DNA from: Phycisphaerales bacterium
GTDB taxonomy: Bacteria; Planctomycetota; Phycisphaerae; Sedimentisphaerales; Anaerobacaceae
DNA length: 58,345 nt
Direction of reading: 5' to 3'
NCBI GenBank assembly: GCA_030602885.1
Contig: JAUVYV010000022.1
Coordinates: 1 to 58,345, forward strand
Part shown: in pieces, positions 30,255-39,800 of the stretch
How the letters are laid out: each line of letters starts with the position of its first letter
Numbering within the stretch: position 1 is the stretch's first letter
Position numbers and translations under genes: made by a program
The notes under the pieces: generated by a model
The model's database searches: none
What the model saw: the letters and a program-made list of their open reading frames with translations, nothing else
What the model was told of the DNA's origin: nothing

Positions 30255-32453
30255 TTACACGTCTTTTGCCTGCTCAGCTCCAGTGTCTCCCTTTTTCCAT
30301 TTGAATTTCGCGTTTAACACGAACCAATAATCATGCACTTCTTCCACCACCTTGCCAAACCTGTCGATTTTCTTCTTTCCGTATTCGTCCAGAACAGTTA
30401 CCTTGCTGATAACCTCTTTCGTCATCGGGTCGATGAGTATCTGCTCTTTATTCTCACCCGGTTGCACACTTCTTTCGCCAATACCCGTTGGTATATTGCC
30501 GCCTATGTCAACTTCACCCGTCTTCAGCTCAAAATGGTCGATTTCCGTCTTCTTGTACAATTCAAACGGCACCTCTTTTCCGATTGCCTCATTCAGATGC
30601 ATAAGCCGAGTTATGATTCCCCAGCTCTCCTGGTCGTTCTCCACCCCTGCAGGGTCCATCAGTGAACCTATGTCCTTGTACGGTGTGTAACCTACTATCG
30701 TGACCACAAATCCCGGCTCCGCCTCCGCCGTCGTACTTGCAGCCCCTGTACGAGAAGAACGCGTTGCACTCGGTGGTATGCTGTACCTTGACCTGCCTGC
30801 ACCACCACCACCGTAAAGCATCATCATTAACGCCTGCTCATCATAGGGCATCCCTCCACTACCTGTTCCGCCGGAGCCATCCAACCTCTCCTGAAAACCC
30901 GACGACCTAAAATCCGCCCTCTCTATGTCCTCCGTGTACCGAACCGACATCTCCGTAACAAATACCTGTTTCCGCTCCCCGCGATCTATCTTCCGTAATG
31001 CCGCCACGTCACCCGCCTTAAACACCCTGTATAGCTCCGACTGCTCCGGATTCGTCTTCTCGTTGGGAAGCACCGAAAACAGCGTCTGATGCAAAGATGC
31101 GATTACGTCACGGTATTTGAACAGGTCAAATTCTTTCTCCATCGAAGCATCGTACCGGGAAGACTGGCTCTTCACTCGATTCAGCTCCTGTTCCGCCTCG
31201 CGCGCCTCGCTTATCAGCATGCCTACTTCGCGCCTCACGCCGCTCTTGCTCGCATAACTCATCCTGTCCACAAATGTCCTCGCAAACGCAAGAACCGAAA
31301 ACAACAAAAACAAAAGAGCTGCCGCCACGAAGTACTTCGATTTCACCGCCCACGCCATCGACCTCTCTATGCTCTTCGGCAGCAGGTTGCTCTCGATCCT
31401 GCCCAAACCCAGCGACTGAATACCAAGACCGTAAACTATACCAAAATCGCACACGCTCTCGTGGAACTTCGCCGCCGATACCGCCGCGCTTATCCTAAGC
31501 TGCTTGAACGAATCAGGCCTCTCTATCGGAATCTGAAGACTCTGCTGAAGATATTGAAGAAGACCGCGCATCTTCGTCCCACCACCCAGAGCAACTATCC
31601 TCACAATCTTCGTCGTCGGATTCGAGTTGTTGTAATACCCTATCGAACGCTGTATCTCCGATGCTAAGTCCGCAAACACCGGCTTCATCGCCTGCAAAAT
31701 CTGCCTCGCATACTTGCTCATCGGCGCAGTTCGCTTCAGCTTCTCCGCCTTCTGAAAATTCAGCTTGAACGTCTCCGAAATCGCACGCGTAAACGCATTG
31801 CCGCCCATCGGTATCGTCCGCTGCCATACGCTCGACTTCGTGCAAACAACCAAATCCGTTATCTCCGCTCCAATGTTCAAAACTACCACCGCCTGCTTGT
31901 CCGAACTCGTCAAATCAGACCTGTCATAAAGCAGATAGTTGTAAAGCGCCATCGGCGCCATCTGAACGTACCCAACCGCAATGTTCTCCCTCGCAAAATG
32001 CTCGAGCTCCCCACTCACCACCTCGTTCTTAATCGCAAATATCCCTACCTTCACCTCCGCGCTGCCCTCCGCCGTCATCATCTGCCAGTCCCACTGCACC
32101 TCGCTTATGTCGAACGGTATCTGCTGGCTCGCCTCGAACTTCACTATCTCCGGAATCCGCTTCTTCTCCACCGGAGGAAGGTTCACAAAACGCGCAAAGC
32201 TGTTCTGGCTCGGTACCGCTACTATCACCTCGTCCCCGCTGATGTCATTCTCCTGAACGAACTGACGCAGACTCAGCGCTATCAGCTCGTCCCTCTCCGC
32301 AGCACTCACCCCGGTACCGGTCAGTATCTTGCCGTGCTGGATATTATCGAACCCAGTCACCTCAAGAGCTCCCGACTCATTGCTCAAACGCAACGCCTTC
32401 AGCGAGCTATTGCCAATATCAATCGCCCATACCGAACCGTATCTCTCCGCCAT
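30255..32453 (-). CDS. Type IV pilus PilM-PilN fusion protein
   Basis: 732 residues. Residues 1-345 are a PilM-type actin-like ATPase: VWAIDIGNSSLKALRL (phosphate 1), VVVLNIGAEITDLVVC (phosphate 2) and RIVALGGGTKMRGL (adenosine motif). Then IESNLLPKSIERS (about 353-364) matches the conserved NLLP N-terminal segment of PilN, normally the peptide bound by PilM, followed at once by a membrane helix (about 373-394) and a coiled coil. The periplasmic part contains a Gly-rich linker with YDEQALMMMLYGGGGAG (about 537-553). So PilM and PilN, separate in classical pili, are one polypeptide here. It heads a three-gene operon; GGAGGT precedes the ATG. No other pilus genes are in the window. Confidence 0.85.
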   Translation of the reverse strand: MAERYGSVWAIDIGNSSLKALRLSNESGALEVTGFDNIQHGKILTGTGVSAAERDELIALSLRQFVQENDISGDEVIVAVPSQNSFARFVNLPPVEKKRIPEIVKFEASQQIPFDISEVQWDWQMMTAEGSAEVKVGIFAIKNEVVSGELEHFARENIAVGYVQMAPMALYNYLLYDRSDLTSSDKQAVVVLNIGAEITDLVVCTKSSVWQRTIPMGGNAFTRAISETFKLNFQKAEKLKRTAPMSKYARQILQAMKPVFADLASEIQRSIGYYNNSNPTTKIVRIVALGGGTKMRGLLQYLQQSLQIPIERPDSFKQLRISAAVSAAKFHESVCDFGIVYGLGIQSLGLGRIESNLLPKSIERSMAWAVKSKYFVAAALLFLLFSVLAFARTFVDRMSYASKSGVRREVGMLISEAREAEQELNRVKSQSSRYDASMEKEFDLFKYRDVIASLHQTLFSVLPNEKTNPEQSELYRVFKAGDVAALRKIDRGERKQVFVTEMSVRYTEDIERADFRSSGFQERLDGSGGTGSGGMPYDEQALMMMLYGGGGAGRSRYSIPPSATRSSRTGAASTTAEAEPGFVVTIVGYTPYKDIGSLMDPAGVENDQESWGIITRLMHLNEAIGKEVPFELYKKTEIDHFELKTGEVDIGGNIPTGIGERSVQPGENKEQILIDPMTKEVISKVTVLDEYGKKKIDRFGKVVEEVHDYWFVLNAKFKWKKGDTGAEQAKDV

Positions 32454-32522
32454 AGCACACCTCCAGCGTTATGGCTCAAACAAAGGCCAATTAACCTTGT
32501 AAACACACACACTCATCTGTAG

Positions 32523-32531
32523 ATTATACCA
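32523..32531 (-). promoter_or_regulatory. Extended -10 promoter candidate for the PilM-PilN operon
   Basis: On the - strand TGGTATAAT, an extended -10 (TGnTATAAT) with a perfect TATAAT, 70 bp upstream of the start codon. No -35 hexamer is recognisable, as often with extended -10 promoters. It overlaps the 5' end of the divergent mtaB region. Confidence 0.4.
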
Positions 32532-32535
32532 TACC

Positions 32536-33942
32536 ATGCGAACTTTTTCTATAAATACTCTCGGCTGTAAAGTCAATCAGTACGAAAGCCGGCAGATTCG
32601 ACAATTCCTCGAATCACTCGGCCTCGCCGCCATCCGCCCATCCGATAAACCCGACCTCGCCGTCATCAACACCTGCTGCGTTACCCACACCGCCTCAGCC
32701 AAGTCTCGTTCCTGTATCCAAAGAGCACAAAAGCTTGCCCCTGATGCCGTTACGGTCATCTGTGGCTGTCTGTCCGCACTCGAAACCCCCGAGCTAAGCT
32801 GCCACAAAAGCAAGAATCTCCACATCGTAAAAGACCGCCGCACTCTTGCCGAAACGCTGCACAAGCTCATTGACTCCTCGCGGCAGGACCCCAAAATGTG
32901 CCCTGAACACCTTATTAGACCACAAAATCCGCGAAAAATCAAGGATAATAACCCCGCTTTCGCCAATTACACCCGCCTACGGCGGGCAAGCCCCGAATTA
33001 CCGCAATTAACCGCATTTAAGGGCCATACGCGCGCTTTCCTAAAAGTCCAGGATGGCTGTGACGCCGTTTGCTCCTACTGTATTATACCAAAAACCCGCC
33101 CCCATGTTCACAGTAAGCCCGCAGACCACGTATTGTCGGAAGCCGGCTCGCTCGTCGAGGCAGGCCATAAGGAAATCGTCCTGACCGGCGTCAATCTGGG
33201 GGCCTATGGGCAACAAAGTGTTCGACGGCGCAATTGGCAGGACGGCATCAATCCGCGCTTAGCCGAATTGCTCGATGAGCTGGTTCAGGTGCCGGGGTTG
33301 GCCCGCATCCGCCTAAGCTCACTCGAACCCGCCGATGTGACCGAAGGACTCCTCGATATATTCGCGAAGCGAGACAACATCATGCCACACCTCCACCTCT
33401 CCGTCCAGTCCGCCTCAGACCGCATCCTGCGCCGAATGTGCAGGGATTACTCCCCCAGCGACCTCCGAGAAAAAATTACCATGATAAAAGCACGACTCGA
33501 CCGACCCGCAATCACCGCCGACATCATCGTCGGCTTCCCGGGCGAAACAGATGAAGATTTCGCCGAAACCGTTGCTCTCGCCAAATACGCTGGCTTCTCA
33601 AAGATGCATGTCTTCCCATTCTCGCCACGCACCGCAACACCCGCCGCTAAAATGAAAGAACGCGTCCCGATACCGGTTGTCAAACAACGCAGCGAGACCT
33701 TGCGAAATCTCAGTAACGAATTAGCCGACCAATTCCGAGACCAGTTTATAGGCCATACCGCACAAGTCCTAATCGAATCCAATAACGGCCGCGTTTCCGG
33801 CAGATGCGAAAGATACTTTCGGGTCTTCCTTAATAACTCGGCAAAGCCGGCGCAAAACGAAATCGTGCAGGTCAAACTGATTCAAAATACAAATGACGGC
33901 GCAGTCGCTTCTCTGTGCCGGGAAAGCGAGGTGACAAAATGA
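32536..33942 (+). CDS. mtaB: tRNA t6A37 methylthiotransferase MtaB
   Basis: 468 residues. The N-terminal UPF0004 domain has its three cluster cysteines in NTLGCKVNQYE, INTCCVT and VICGCL. The radical SAM CX3CX2C is GCDAVCSYCIIP (C175, C179, C182). HLHLSVQSASDRILRRM and ADIIVGFPGETDEDF are family-typical, and a TRAM-like C-terminus (IGHTAQVLIESNNGRVSGRCERY) ends the protein. It adds the methylthio group to N6-threonylcarbamoyladenosine at position 37 of ANN-decoding tRNAs, using two [4Fe-4S] clusters and S-adenosylmethionine. CKVNQYES distinguishes it from MiaB and RimO. The stop overlaps the next gene (ATGA). Confidence 0.94.
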   Translation: MRTFSINTLGCKVNQYESRQIRQFLESLGLAAIRPSDKPDLAVINTCCVTHTASAKSRSCIQRAQKLAPDAVTVICGCLSALETPELSCHKSKNLHIVKDRRTLAETLHKLIDSSRQDPKMCPEHLIRPQNPRKIKDNNPAFANYTRLRRASPELPQLTAFKGHTRAFLKVQDGCDAVCSYCIIPKTRPHVHSKPADHVLSEAGSLVEAGHKEIVLTGVNLGAYGQQSVRRRNWQDGINPRLAELLDELVQVPGLARIRLSSLEPADVTEGLLDIFAKRDNIMPHLHLSVQSASDRILRRMCRDYSPSDLREKITMIKARLDRPAITADIIVGFPGETDEDFAETVALAKYAGFSKMHVFPFSPRTATPAAKMKERVPIPVVKQRSETLRNLSNELADQFRDQFIGHTAQVLIESNNGRVSGRCERYFRVFLNNSAKPAQNEIVQVKLIQNTNDGAVASLCRESEVTK

Positions 33943-34205
33943 AGCTCAATATAAAGGCGTTTGCCCTTACCTGTGGCCTCATCTGGGGCCTCGGCCTGCT
34001 CTGCCTCACCTGGTGGATTATCGCCTTCGAAGGCGCCACCGGCGACCCAACCTTTATAGGCCGACTCTATCGCGGATACTCTATCAGTCCTTTGGGCAGC
34101 ATCATCGGTATGCTCTGGGCATTCGCCGACGCCGCTATCGGCGGAGCAATCTTCGCCTGGCTATACAACCTGCTGTCCGGCAAGATGACCTGCAAACAAA
34201 CCTGA
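33939..34205 (+). CDS. Small two-helix membrane protein
   Basis: 88 residues from ATG 33939, which overlaps the mtaB stop. Two membrane segments: AFALTCGLIWGLGLLCLTWWII and SIIGMLWAFADAAIGGAIFAWLYNLL, joined by GATGDPTFIGRLYRGYSISPLG. Similar small proteins (YRGYxxSPxGSxIG, IFAWLYN) are often auto-annotated as phage holin, but a chromosomal gene coupled to mtaB argues against lysis function. Role unknown. Confidence 0.8.
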   Translation: MKLNIKAFALTCGLIWGLGLLCLTWWIIAFEGATGDPTFIGRLYRGYSISPLGSIIGMLWAFADAAIGGAIFAWLYNLLSGKMTCKQT

Positions 34206-34297
34206 CACCTCACCACGACTATGCTTGCCCCGCCTGCCTGCCCTCGAGGTGAGCTTCGCAGACATTACAAACGGCCGGGCCCCGAAATCCGTTGTCG

Positions 34298-34357
34298 CCG
34301 GTGAGATGATGTTGCAACGCAGTGGAAATCCCGGCGAGCCGGGGTCTATCTCACCGG
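34298..34357. repeat. Nested inverted repeat (CCGGTGAGAT arms)
   Basis: Perfect 10-bp arms CCGGTGAGAT (34298-34307) and ATCTCACCGG (34348-34357) enclose a second hairpin CCCGG-cgag-CCGGG (34330-34343). The outer arms match the hairpin at 1536-1572. It lies between the convergent small membrane protein and SGNH genes, but no T-run follows, so it looks like a dispersed element rather than a terminator. Confidence 0.6.
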
Positions 34358-34485
34358 GGTCATTCCGACCGAGCGAAGCGATGTGGTTGATTACCTTCAC
34401 CGCAATCTTCCCGCTCGCAGGCCGTGCCTCCGGACGAACTCGGCTTTTGAGATTTGATGTAATCGGATTCCGGGGACACAAGATT

Positions 34486-35640
34486 TTATGAATCTTCCTT
34501 AAGGAACCAGGTACCGGCACTTGGGTCCGTTTTGAAGAAGTTCAGCAGCATTTCTGCCACTTTTCGACGCCCGGATTCGCTCGGATGCGTCCCGTCCCTC
34601 TCACTCAAATCCTCCTGTTTCCACACCAGCCCGTCGCTCTTGCGGGCGTTGAGACCATCGGCCCACAGGTATGGGCCCCACAAAAGCAACGGGGATTTGA
34701 CGTCACCACGACCGGCGGCGTAATTGAGCTCGCCCTTGCCTTGTATCTGCTCTTCGATAAGCCATCTGACGGTGAACGCCGACTCGTAGGCGTACGGCTC
34801 GGGGTTAAGGCCCGTAGTCGCATAGCCGGCATAGATGCGGCTGGATAGATATGCGACCCGCAGATTAGGAAAACGCTTTTTAAGTTCTTGCAGCACGACA
34901 ACAAGGTCGCCTTGCATCGCGCGGGCGTGCCTGGGGAACGGGCCCAAACGTTGAGGCCCAGGCAGCGCCTGCTTTACCCAGGCCACCTGCACCTGCGCAC
35001 CAGACAGACCCGCCTCTTCCATTCGCTCCTCCATCACTCTCCACGGAGACCGACGCTCTCGTTCGGTTGCCTTTTCAGGGTGAGCCCAGATGTCGGCCGA
35101 CATCCCGCCTTGAGCGCAATCGACGATAAGGACGTGGGACGATTTCTTCGGGTCGGCCTCGGCCATTTTCTTGAAGGCGGAGAACTCCTGTGTCGTATTG
35201 GACATCCCGACGGAAATCAACCCTATCCTGCCCGTCTTCGATGGCTGTCCCTCGGCATCGACCGGCTGGATCTTCGCAAGGGCTTTTTCAGACGCGACGC
35301 GATGTGAAGAGGGAGGCTCGTTTTTCCCGTTCCCATATAGCCCACCGCTCTGCCCTTTGTAGTTTCCATCGGCCATTTCCGTCAGCGGTACCAGGCCTGT
35401 AGTCTCTCTCGGCTGTCGGATGCTCGGCTTACGACGTCGTTCCCTGGCGCGCTCGAGAAAAGCCCTCTCCTCCTCGCTAAGCTGCCCGCCCTCACGCTGC
35501 TTCTGGAGTATCTGTTCGAGGCGCGTGCGGCCACGCCCATTCTCATCAGCCGCCGCTGCCGTCCGGGCAAAGACGGAGAATAAAACCAATACCGTAGCAG
35601 CCAGAGTAACGATTCTTCTCGTTTGATATGCAGAGCGCAT
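34486..35640 (-). CDS. Secreted SGNH-type esterase-like protein
   Basis: 384 residues. Signal peptide (LAATVLVLFSVFARTAAAA, cut about residue 30), then a Gln/Glu/Arg-rich helical stretch (QILQKQREGGQLSEEERAFLERARERRRK). The catalytic part shows VGMSNTTQEF (nucleophile Ser block), DCAQGGMSADIW, YLSSRIYAGYA and a C-terminal DGTHPSESGRRKVAEMLLNFF, matching the DxxH block V of SGNH hydrolases. Relatives include carbohydrate O-acetylesterases; substrate unknown. GAAGGAG lies 6-8 nt upstream of the ATG. It is monocistronic. Confidence 0.78.
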   Translation of the reverse strand: MRSAYQTRRIVTLAATVLVLFSVFARTAAAADENGRGRTRLEQILQKQREGGQLSEEERAFLERARERRRKPSIRQPRETTGLVPLTEMADGNYKGQSGGLYGNGKNEPPSSHRVASEKALAKIQPVDAEGQPSKTGRIGLISVGMSNTTQEFSAFKKMAEADPKKSSHVLIVDCAQGGMSADIWAHPEKATERERRSPWRVMEERMEEAGLSGAQVQVAWVKQALPGPQRLGPFPRHARAMQGDLVVVLQELKKRFPNLRVAYLSSRIYAGYATTGLNPEPYAYESAFTVRWLIEEQIQGKGELNYAAGRGDVKSPLLLWGPYLWADGLNARKSDGLVWKQEDLSERDGTHPSESGRRKVAEMLLNFFKTDPSAGTWFLKEDS

Positions 35641-35756
35641 AGATATTCTCCTTCAATTTTTTGTCGTACAGTTGCCCGTGCTTATCTTAACACGAAAGGG
35701 CTGCGCCCGCCAAAACGAAAAAACCGCTGGCAACGCCGGTGTCTATTTCCCCCGTT

Positions 35757-35815
35757 CGATGCATGGGCATCTTGCCCATGCATCGTGGCACGGCCGTCCC
35801 GGCCGTGCATAACCT
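35757..35815 (-). repeat. Twin-palindrome REP-like element, copy 2
   Basis: Inverse copy of the element at 3549-3607: GCATGGGCATCTTGCCCATGC and CACGGCCGTCCCGGCCGTG followed by CATAACCT. About 52 of the core bases match copy 1 with only a few substitutions, and weaker similarity extends beyond the AGGTTATG end. Confidence 0.75.
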
Positions 35816-35945
35816 TCTCCACATTACCCGCCACTCCCTCTGGCCGGGGCGCCCGCGTGAGGTATGCTTTCCCAATTCGCCCGCCACGTCAACGGCCTAA
35901 CGCGCTAAGGCCATTGGCGATCCACTTCATAATTCGATATTCCCT

Positions 35946-36039
35946 CCGTCATTGCGAGGCGGAGCCGAAGTAATCTTTTGTCACCTCGAGCGCAGTCGAG
36001 AGGTCTATTCTTTTCCGTCATTGCGAGGAGCGAAGCAAG
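35946..36039. repeat. Cluster of dispersed intergenic repeats
   Basis: CCGTCATTGCGAGG occurs twice (35946 and 36015), each followed by a GGAGC/AGC-CGAAG variant. Between them is the dyad CACCTCGAGCGCAGTCGAGAGG (35982-36003). Both types are widespread bacterial spacer repeats (recalled). The 7-bp array at 36054 follows directly. Confidence 0.65.
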
Positions 36040-36053
36040 TTTACCCTGAGTGT

Positions 36054-36088
36054 AATCGTCAATCGTAAATCGCAAATCGAAAATCCCT
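36054..36088 (+). repeat. 7-bp tandem repeat, AATCGNN array, copy A
   Basis: Five contiguous heptamers beginning AATC (AATCGTC, AATCGTA, AATCGCA, AATCGAA, AATCCCT). All 35 bases recur in inverse orientation at 58150-58184. Confidence 0.85.
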
Positions 36089-36149
36089 TCACCCCGCTCT
36101 AACCCCTTTCTTAACTCTACTATTAGATATTCTTATACTACCCCTCAAC

Positions 36150-36440
36150 CTTTACCCGCCTCCAGCCAGTCCAATCTCGTGCACCGTAACGACCAGCATA
36201 GGCACGTGGGTATTCGACTCGGTCGGCTATGGTAATGATGCAGGGGCATTTACCGCTCAGACGGCCGGGATGATCAAGCGATACGAACAACAGGGCTCGC
36301 CTGGTGATCCGATATGGGGCTGCGTCGGAGCAGGCAGTACGACCGAAGCGGCTTCGGCAGGAGCTGTCACGGTCGAATGGAATTGTTCAGCGGTCAACCG
36401 AATGGCGCAAGTGGCGGGTTCATTTGCCGTTGCGCCGTAG
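36150..36440 (+). pseudogene. C-terminal remnant of an unrecognised gene
   Basis: An open frame ending at TAG 36438-36440 reads like protein (TSIGTWVFDSVGYGNDAGAF, then TAGMIKRYEQQGSPGDP, STTEAASAGAVTVEWN and NRMAQVAGSFAVAP) but has no start codon and runs back into repeat sequence. It resembles the C-terminus of beta-rich exported or phage-like proteins. It is followed 31 bp later by a good terminator, as expected for the 3' end of a once intact gene whose 5' part was lost, perhaps by repeat-mediated deletion. Family not recognised. Confidence 0.5.
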
Positions 36441-36471
36441 GTTTGACAGGGCAAAACGGGAATATATCCAA

Positions 36472-36500
36472 CCGGGCTCAGAGCAGCCCGGCTTTCTTTT
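36472..36500 (+). terminator. Intrinsic terminator after the gene remnant
   Basis: Stem CCGGGCT (36472-36478), 6-nt loop, AGCCCGG (36485-36491), then CTTTCTTTTC. Confidence 0.75.
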
Positions 36501-36727
36501 CGGGGATTTGAGAGAACCGGCCGGGCAAATCGGGTTTTTGTGGGATATCAGAGTATTGAGACGGATTGGTAAAATTGCGGTCTGTTGATGCAAGAGAGCA
36601 GATAACTGTATAGTATGAAAGGATTTAGCAGCTTACATTCAAGGATGTTCACTTCGTCGTTTGGGCGTATTCGACCGCAGAGCCGAAGCTCGGAAAGCAT
36701 TAAGTAGGGTCGAAGGCCCTAAGAACA

Positions 36728-36756
36728 TTGACTTTGAATGCGAAATTGGGTACACT
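36728..36756 (+). promoter_or_regulatory. Sigma70-like promoter of first DUF362 gene
   Basis: TTGACT (36728-36733), 17-bp spacer, TACACT (36751-36756). The paralogue downstream has the same arrangement (TTGACT, 17, TAAACT at 41313-41341). The roughly 120-nt leader that follows is also partly conserved between the two genes. Confidence 0.6.
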
Positions 36757-36886
36757 AATACTGGATAGGTATCACGTTTAGAAGCGTGGATCGTGCCTTA
36801 TCTTCATTCCGCGGTGTCTCTGCTGCATCGTGGAGGAGAGGTGTTAGCTGCCGTGGCAGACGGCCAATATAACTGGAGGTGTGGTA

Positions 36887-39800
36887 ATGTCATTTTCGCG
36901 AGGAGAAGATGAACTCAGAGCTTGTCCCAAAACAGGCAAAATCATCAAGCCAAAAAGCAAGTACCGCTGGCTAAAGTGGCTGTTTCCGGTAACGGGGCTG
37001 GCAGCACTTGCGTGGTTTTTGATACGAGTGATACCGAAGCCATCTCGTGCGACGTATCCTTGTCAGCGGGTTGCGTTTCCGTTGGCATCGGGCTTTATTA
37101 TCTGGCTGACGGGAGCGATGGGGTCGGTCGCGGCATTTCGCAGTGCAAAGGCGGCATTTGCCAAAGCAAAGTATCCGGTTGCGATAATTTGCATAGTCGC
37201 CAGTATAGGATTTTTGTGGCTTTCGATGAGCCTCACGTCGCAACAGCAAACCCAGGCCGTGATTCGTGCTGCGCAAACAGCTAATGATCCCATTGGCGAG
37301 GCCCAGGGTGTTAATCCGGGAAGAGTCGCGTGGATACACAACCCTGAGGCGACCGACTGGGTGTACACCAGCCAAACCCAGAGCGAACACTGGTACGAGA
37401 GCGAACACACAGACCAGGCCGTAGTGGACCAAATGATGTCTCAGGCTCTTCGAACGCTCACCGGTGAAAGCTCCGATCAGGCGGCATGGGACAGCATTTT
37501 CAGATGGTTCAATCAAAAACACGGCAAGGGCAATATTGGTTATCAGCCTGGCGAGAAGATCGGTATCAAGAGCAATAATACTCTGAGCACCGGCTCCGAA
37601 CCGGCGATTATGGACAAGAATCCCTGGTGGGGTGAGAACTACATGAATTACATCGACAATTCGCCTCAGTTGACAATCGCGTTGCTCAAGCAGTTAACGG
37701 ACGTTGCGGGTGTAGCACCCGGTGACATATCGATAGGCGATCCGGGCAGGATAATGCCCAACTACTGGTACGATATGGTCGAGCCGAATTGTCCCGGCGT
37801 TGTTTATATTGCAGCAATCGGCGGGATGGGCAGGACCCAGAGTGATTGGTCGGATGTGGAACTCCACTGGAGCGACCCGTGCTCGGCGAGAACTTCGGGG
37901 GTTTCGGCTATAGACTACATACCGCTATGCTTCGCAGAAGCGGATTACTTTATCAATTTTCCTGTAATGAAAAGTCATGACAAAGGCGGCATAACCGTAT
38001 GTGGCAAGAATTTCTATGGTTCGCTTATACGCAATCCTCCTGGCAGCATCGGCTATGAACGGTCATACCCCGGGCTGTGGACCGAGAACGACTATTACGA
38101 CATGCACAGTACACTGTCTGATGCGCTGCCATCCATGGGGAATTACCGCTGTCTTGTTGACCTTATGACGCATCCGGATATGGGAGGCAAGACGCTTCTT
38201 TATCTCGCCGATGCGTTGTTTGCAGCAGAGGGCTGGGACGGTGTTCCGAGCGAGTGGAGTATGCCGCCCTTTGGCGACGGAGCGACAGTGACAGACTGGC
38301 CTTCGAGCATCTTTTTGTCCCAGGATGGTGTTGCTATTGATTCGGTGTGTTTCGATTTCCTGTTAGAGGAGTGGCCTAAAGACCCCGGAGCTAACATGGA
38401 AGGTTCGGACGACTATCTTCACGAGATGGCGTTGATACCGAGCCCGCCATCGGGAACGACTTATGATCCGAACGATGACGGTGGACTGACCGAGAGCTTC
38501 GGCGTTCACGAACACTGGAACAATGCCGCCGATATGCAATATACGAGAAATCTCGGCACCGGTGACGGTATCGAACTTGCATCCGAGCCCGGTGTGATGG
38601 GCGATTTCGATAAGAATGAGATCATTGACTTCCGCGACTTCGCAGTCCTGGCAGCGGCATACGGCAGCACGCCCGGCTATCCCGAGTGGAACGCAGACTG
38701 CGATATGTCAATGCCAAGTGACAACGTGATTGATGATGCGGACGTAGCAGTTTTCTGCGAGAACTGGCTTGAAGAGTTGTCCTATATACTTATAGAACCA
38801 GGTGCGACGCTACAGCAGGTCTATTACGCATCCGGCAAATACTTCGAAGGGCCTGTCTGGGACCCGATTTCCGGCAAGCTCTACTTTACCAACAGGACCG
38901 ACAACCAGACAATGAGACTCGATGCTCCGGGTTCAGCGAGCGTATGGGCGACCAGCCTGCCATATACCAACGGCATGTACCTTTCGCTTGAAGGCAGGAT
39001 GCTCAGAGCCGATGAGAACCCAATGCAGATATCGAGCCATCAGATAGGTGCGAGCGGCCCGGAAGATTCCCAGATACTTGCCGACAGCAGCGACGGTATC
39101 AGCACCAAGCCCAACGACCTGGTTCAGCTTGCCAACGGCAATATCTACTTTACGGGTCCGGACTGGGGAGCGGGGCCGAGTGCGCAGGGTATTTACCTGT
39201 TGAAGACCGACGGGACGGTGACAATGGTCAAGAACGGTCTCTATCAGCCCAACGGCTGTATAGCCGGCAACGACGGTTCAAAGCTGTATGTGGCCGAGAG
39301 CGCAAGCAGCTACAACAGCCTCAAGCGCTGGTGGGTCTTCAATATCCAGGGCGACGGTACGCTTGATGCGGGTTCGATATTCTATAAGCCTTCAAGTCCG
39401 GCGAGCTACAACGACCCCGACGGTATAACGATCGACGCCATCGGCAATCTCTACTGCACCGGCTTTGGAGGGCTATGGATATTTTCGCGTGAGGCCGAGC
39501 TGCTCACGATGATTCCGATACCAGAAGCGGCCAGTAATGTTACGTTCGGCGGAACATACAACAAGACCCTCTTCATTACTTGCCAGGACAAGGTTTACAG
39601 CCTGGCAATGGCAGTTGCAGGCGGCGGGCACGGCGGAACACAGTTGCCGAGCCAGCCGACAATACCGGCAACGGCGGCAGAGATTACCGTCGATGGTGCA
39701 ATTGAATTAGCATGGAACAGCGCGCCCTCCTACGACATGGACAACATCCTGCTCGGCACAGTCAGTGATGACGCGGACCTTTCGGGGACATGGAAGGCGC

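Noticed and set aside
33939-34205. Phage holin
   Set aside because: The only basis is the habitual database label for similar small proteins; there are no lysis or phage genes nearby and it is translationally coupled to mtaB.
36054-36088. CRISPR-like array
   Set aside because: Units are 7 bp with no spacers, and there are no cas genes in the window.
36304-36588. 94-codon + strand ORF in the spacer before the DUF362 genes
   Set aside because: It runs through the terminator at 36472-36500 and in the wrong frame relative to the protein-like remnant ending at 36440.
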